Shown here: positions 61,296-64,000 of the stretch, in pieces
Layout of the letters: the number at the start of each line of letters is the position of its first letter
Numbering within the stretch: position 1 is the first letter of the stretch
NCBI RefSeq assembly: GCF_000467105.1
Contig: NZ_BATI01000008.1
Location: forward strand, 1 to 64,000
Length of the DNA: 64,000 bases
Origin: Aquipseudomonas alcaligenes NBRC 14159
GTDB taxonomy: Bacteria; Pseudomonadota; Gammaproteobacteria; Pseudomonadales; Pseudomonadaceae
Reading direction: 5' to 3'
The notes under the pieces: model-generated
The model's input: only the letters and a program-made list of their open reading frames with translations
Databases searched by the model: none
Told to the model about the DNA's origin: nothing
Translations under genes and position numbers: made by a program

Positions 61296-61412
61296 ATGGA
61301 CGCAGTGGGCGACCTGATCATCGGCGCCGGCGCCAAGGAACCGGGCGCCGACTTGCCCATCCAAGCCCCTGCCGGCGGCCAGCACGACCAGCAGGTCGCC
61401 ACCGCGCGGTGA
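61296..61412 (+). CDS. Small ORF, 38 residues
   Basis: A short frame starting MDAVGDLIIGAGAKEPGADL and ending VATAR, with AAGGAG 5 bases before the ATG and the Anr-like box just ahead. Codon third positions are GC-rich. Could be a microprotein or the remnant of a larger gene; no family recognised. Confidence 0.3.
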   Translation: MDAVGDLIIGAGAKEPGADLPIQAPAGGQHDQQVATAR

Positions 61413-61471
61413 AGCACAGCGGCGTTATACTCCCGCGCCTGACAGAAGAACTCCCACACAAGGACTGGTCC

Positions 61472-63694
61472 ATGAAAGCCTTAGGCAAAATCCTGGGTCT
61501 GGTAATGCTCGGCCTGCTGCTGATCGTCATCGGCCTCGGCTTCGCCCTCACCCACCTGTTCGATCCCAACGACTACAAGGACGAGATCCAGCAGCTGGCC
61601 CGCGACAAGGCCAACCTCGAGCTGCAGCTCAAGGGCGACATCGGCTGGAGCCTGTTCCCCTGGCTCGGCCTGGAGCTGACCGACGCCACCCTGGCCAGCG
61701 CCGAGACCCCGGACCAGCCCTTCGCCAACCTGCGCCTGCTGGGCCTCTCCGTGCGTGTGCTGCCGCTGCTGCGCCGCGAAGTGCAGATGAGCGATATCCG
61801 CGTCGATGGCCTCGACCTGACCCTGCAGCGCGACGACAAGGGCCGCGGCAACTGGGAAGGCGTGGGCCAGCCAGCCAAGCGCGAGACTGATCCGACCGCC
61901 GCTCCCGCACAGCCAACAGCCCAGCCGCCGGTGGCCGACGCAACCGCGCAACACGGCCAGCCGCTCAAACTGGACATCGACAGCCTGACCATCAGCAACT
62001 CGCGGGTGGACTACCAGGATGCCAAGAGCGGCCAGCAGTTCAGTGCCGAGGGCATCGAGCTGTCCACCGGCGCCATCCGCGAGGGCGCCGATATCCCGGT
62101 CAAACTGCTGGCCTTCCTCGGCAGCAACCAGCCGGTGCTGCGCGCCAAGACCGAGCTGCAGGGCCTGCTGCGCTTTGACCGCACCCTCAAGCGCTACCAG
62201 CTGCAGGACCTCAAGCTGGCCGGCGAAGCCTCGGGCGAGCCCCTGGGCGGCAAGACCCTGACCTTCGCCAGCCAGGGCCAGCTGCTGCTCGACCAGTCAG
62301 CCCAGGTGGCCGAGTGGACCGGCATCAAGCTCTCCGCCAACCAGCTGCGCGCCCTCGGCGAGCTGAAACTGCGCGACCTGGACAAGACCGCCCAGCTGGA
62401 GGGCAACCTGTCGCTGGCGCAATTCAACCTGCGCGAGTTCCTCGAGGGCATCGGCATCGTCCTGCCAGCCATGCGCGACAACACCACCCTCAGCCGCTTC
62501 GAGATGTCCACCCGCCTGGCGGGTACGCCGACCAGCATCAACTTCAACGACCTGAGCCTGAAGCTGGACGACAGCACCTTCAGCGGCAACCTGGCGCTCA
62601 GCGATATCGCCAAGCAGGCCCTGCGCCTGCAGCTCAAGGGCGACAAGCTCGACCTCGACCGCTACCTGCCGCCGGAGAACAAGGACGCCAACGCCGGCGC
62701 GGCGCGCCAGAACGAGGTCAAGCAGGCCGTGGCCGCCGCCGGCAACAGCGGCACCACCCCGCTGCCCGGCGCGCCGACCCAGCAGGCCTGGAGCAGCACG
62801 CCGCTACTGCCGCTGGAAACCCTGCGCAAACTCGACATCGAGGCCGCCATCGGCCTCGGCCAGCTGACCCTCAGCAAGCTGCCGATCGAGGATGCGCGCC
62901 TCGCCCTGACCGCCAAGGGCGGCCTGATCAATCTCAAGGAACTGCGCGGTGACCTGCACGGCGGCGAGTTCGCCGTGCGCTCGCAGCTCGACGCGCGCCC
63001 AGCCATCCCGCTGCTGACCGCCAGCAAGCAGATCAAGCGCATCCCGCTGGAGAAGCTGCTCGAGGCCCGCGGCGAGAAGGCACCGGTGCGCGGCCTGCTT
63101 GATCTCAACGCCGACGTGCGCACCCAGGGCAACAGCGAAAAGGCCTGGGTCGATGCGCTGAATGGCAACGCCAGTTTCAGCCTGAGCGACGGCGTGCTGG
63201 TCGACGCCAACCTGGAACAGCAGCTGTGCCAGGGCATCGCCACGCTCAACCGCAAATCGCTGTCCGGCGAGCCGCGCGGCAAGGACACGCCGTTCGAGGA
63301 ACTGCACGGCAATCTGAAGTTCACCAACGGTGTCGCCAGCAACCCCGACCTCAAGGCGCGCATCCCCGGCCTGACGGTCAACGGCGACGGTGCCGTCGAC
63401 CTGCGCGTGCTGGGCATGGACTACCGCGTCGGCATCATCATCGAGGGCGACAAGACCGCCATGCCGGACCCGGCCTGCCAGGTCAACGAGCGCTATGTCG
63501 GCCTGGAGTGGCCGCTGCGCTGCCGCGGCCCGCTGGAGCTCGGCGCCAAGGCCTGCCGTCTGGACAAGGACGGCCTCGGCAAGATCGCCGCCAAGCTGGC
63601 CGGCAACAAGCTGGAGCAAAAGATCGAGGAGAAGCTCGGCGACAAGGTCAGCCCCGAGCTGAAGGACGCACTCAAGGGCCTGTTCAACCGATGA
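61472..63694 (+). CDS. AsmA family protein
   Basis: The 740-residue protein has one N-terminal helix (about 5-28) followed by the AsmA N-domain ([37 protein letters not shown]) and a long beta-rich periplasmic region ending in the AsmA C-domain ([20 protein letters not shown]). AsmA-like proteins bridge inner and outer membranes for lipid transport. The ATG at 61472 starts directly before the helix; frames to 61409 add no conserved sequence. It overlaps mutY by 4 bases. Confidence 0.88.
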   Translation: MKALGKILGLVMLGLLLIVIGLGFALTHLFDPNDYKDEIQQLARDKANLELQLKGDIGWSLFPWLGLELTDATLASAETPDQPFANLRLLGLSVRVLPLLRREVQMSDIRVDGLDLTLQRDDKGRGNWEGVGQPAKRETDPTAAPAQPTAQPPVADATAQHGQPLKLDIDSLTISNSRVDYQDAKSGQQFSAEGIELSTGAIREGADIPVKLLAFLGSNQPVLRAKTELQGLLRFDRTLKRYQLQDLKLAGEASGEPLGGKTLTFASQGQLLLDQSAQVAEWTGIKLSANQLRALGELKLRDLDKTAQLEGNLSLAQFNLREFLEGIGIVLPAMRDNTTLSRFEMSTRLAGTPTSINFNDLSLKLDDSTFSGNLALSDIAKQALRLQLKGDKLDLDRYLPPENKDANAGAARQNEVKQAVAAAGNSGTTPLPGAPTQQAWSSTPLLPLETLRKLDIEAAIGLGQLTLSKLPIEDARLALTAKGGLINLKELRGDLHGGEFAVRSQLDARPAIPLLTASKQIKRIPLEKLLEARGEKAPVRGLLDLNADVRTQGNSEKAWVDALNGNASFSLSDGVLVDANLEQQLCQGIATLNRKSLSGEPRGKDTPFEELHGNLKFTNGVASNPDLKARIPGLTVNGDGAVDLRVLGMDYRVGIIIEGDKTAMPDPACQVNERYVGLEWPLRCRGPLELGAKACRLDKDGLGKIAAKLAGNKLEQKIEEKLGDKVSPELKDALKGLFNR

Positions 63695-64000
63695 GTCCCG
63701 AGCAGTTCAACGGCGCTGTGCTGGCGTGGTACGACCAGCACGGGCGCAAGGACCTGCCCTGGCAGCAGGGCATCACCCCCTATCGGGTGTGGGTCTCGGA
63801 GATCATGCTGCAGCAGACCCAGGTCAGCACCGTGCTCGGCTACTTCGACCGTTTCATGGAGGCCCTGCCGAGCGTACAGGCCCTCGCCGCAGCCGCCGAG
63901 GATGAAGTGCTGCACCTGTGGACCGGCCTCGGCTACTACACCCGCGCGCGCAACCTGCACAAGGCGGCCAAGCTGGTGGTGGAACAACACGGCGGCGAGT
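63691..64000 (+). CDS. mutY: A/G-specific adenine glycosylase MutY, 3' part beyond window
   Basis: 103 residues are visible. [26 protein letters not shown] contains the catalytic Glu37 and the minor-groove reading QQTQV motif, and [18 protein letters not shown] matches the next helix of MutY. It removes adenine opposite 8-oxoguanine. The start overlaps the AsmA-like stop as ATGA. The helix-hairpin-helix, Fe-S cluster and C-domain lie outside the window. Confidence 0.93.
   Translation, partial: MSPEQFNGAVLAWYDQHGRKDLPWQQGITPYRVWVSEIMLQQTQVSTVLGYFDRFMEALPSVQALAAAAEDEVLHLWTGLGYYTRARNLHKAAKLVVEQHGGE

Overview
The window reads as a chromosomal segment of a high-GC gammaproteobacterium, almost certainly a Pseudomonas. 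The gene order on the right (trmL, secB, grxC, rhodanese-like, gpmI, envC, ctpA, three solute-binding proteins, hisF-hisA-DUF2164-hisH-hisB, AsmA-like, mutY) follows, as far as I remember it, the P. aeruginosa PA5127-PA5147 order. creBCD, dbpA and the SDS sulfatase/LysR pair are also typical of the genus. The species cannot be named from sequence alone.

Layout. (1) 1-4168: the distal end of an integrated island, visibly poorer in GC. It carries a deoxynucleoside-kinase-like gene (cut by the window edge), a thymidine-phosphorylase-like gene, a two-helix membrane protein with a phospholipase-D-like domain, a dTMP-kinase-like gene and an orphan ORF. It ends exactly in the 3' half of a tRNA gene with a CAT anticodon loop, the expected attachment-site scar. 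(2) 4250-12550: metabolic genes, namely alkylsulfatase with LysR regulator, agmatinase with a polyamine-type binding protein and LysR regulator, FMN reductase and glutathione transferase. (3) 12600-22300: a dispersed creBCD locus. creB and creC are separated by an oppositely oriented BTAD/cyclase-like/AAA regulator gene broken by an in-frame amber codon. creC and creD are separated by a CBS-domain gene. creD is followed by four small, translationally coupled genes and preceded by a tandem array matching the CreB tag. (4) 22300-29600: a HAF-repeat protein, a frameshifted small lipoprotein, an HD-GYP phosphodiesterase, an acyltransferase, dbpA, a REC-REC-GGDEF protein and a solute-binding protein. 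(5) 29700-46924: a small candidate RNA with a sigma-54-like promoter and terminator, then a complete MSHA-type (type IVa-like) pilus operon mshI-PilN-JKLMNEGFBACDOPQ on the minus strand, with a REPIN-like repeat between mshE and mshG. (6) 46985-64000: housekeeping genes ending in a truncated mutY.

How the parts may work together. MshE has the N-terminal c-di-GMP-binding signature, and one c-di-GMP synthase candidate and one phosphodiesterase candidate lie within 20 kb, so pilus-mediated attachment is probably under second-messenger control. The cre genes form a two-component envelope-stress regulon with a visible target site at creD. The island cassette groups two nucleotide kinases with a nucleoside phosphorylase and a membrane protein, a mixture that looks like a nucleotide-pool-modifying accessory system; its function is unknown and it is the best candidate for something undescribed. 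No CRISPR array, insertion sequence, rRNA or intact tRNA was seen. No gene-free stretch exceeds 300 bases.
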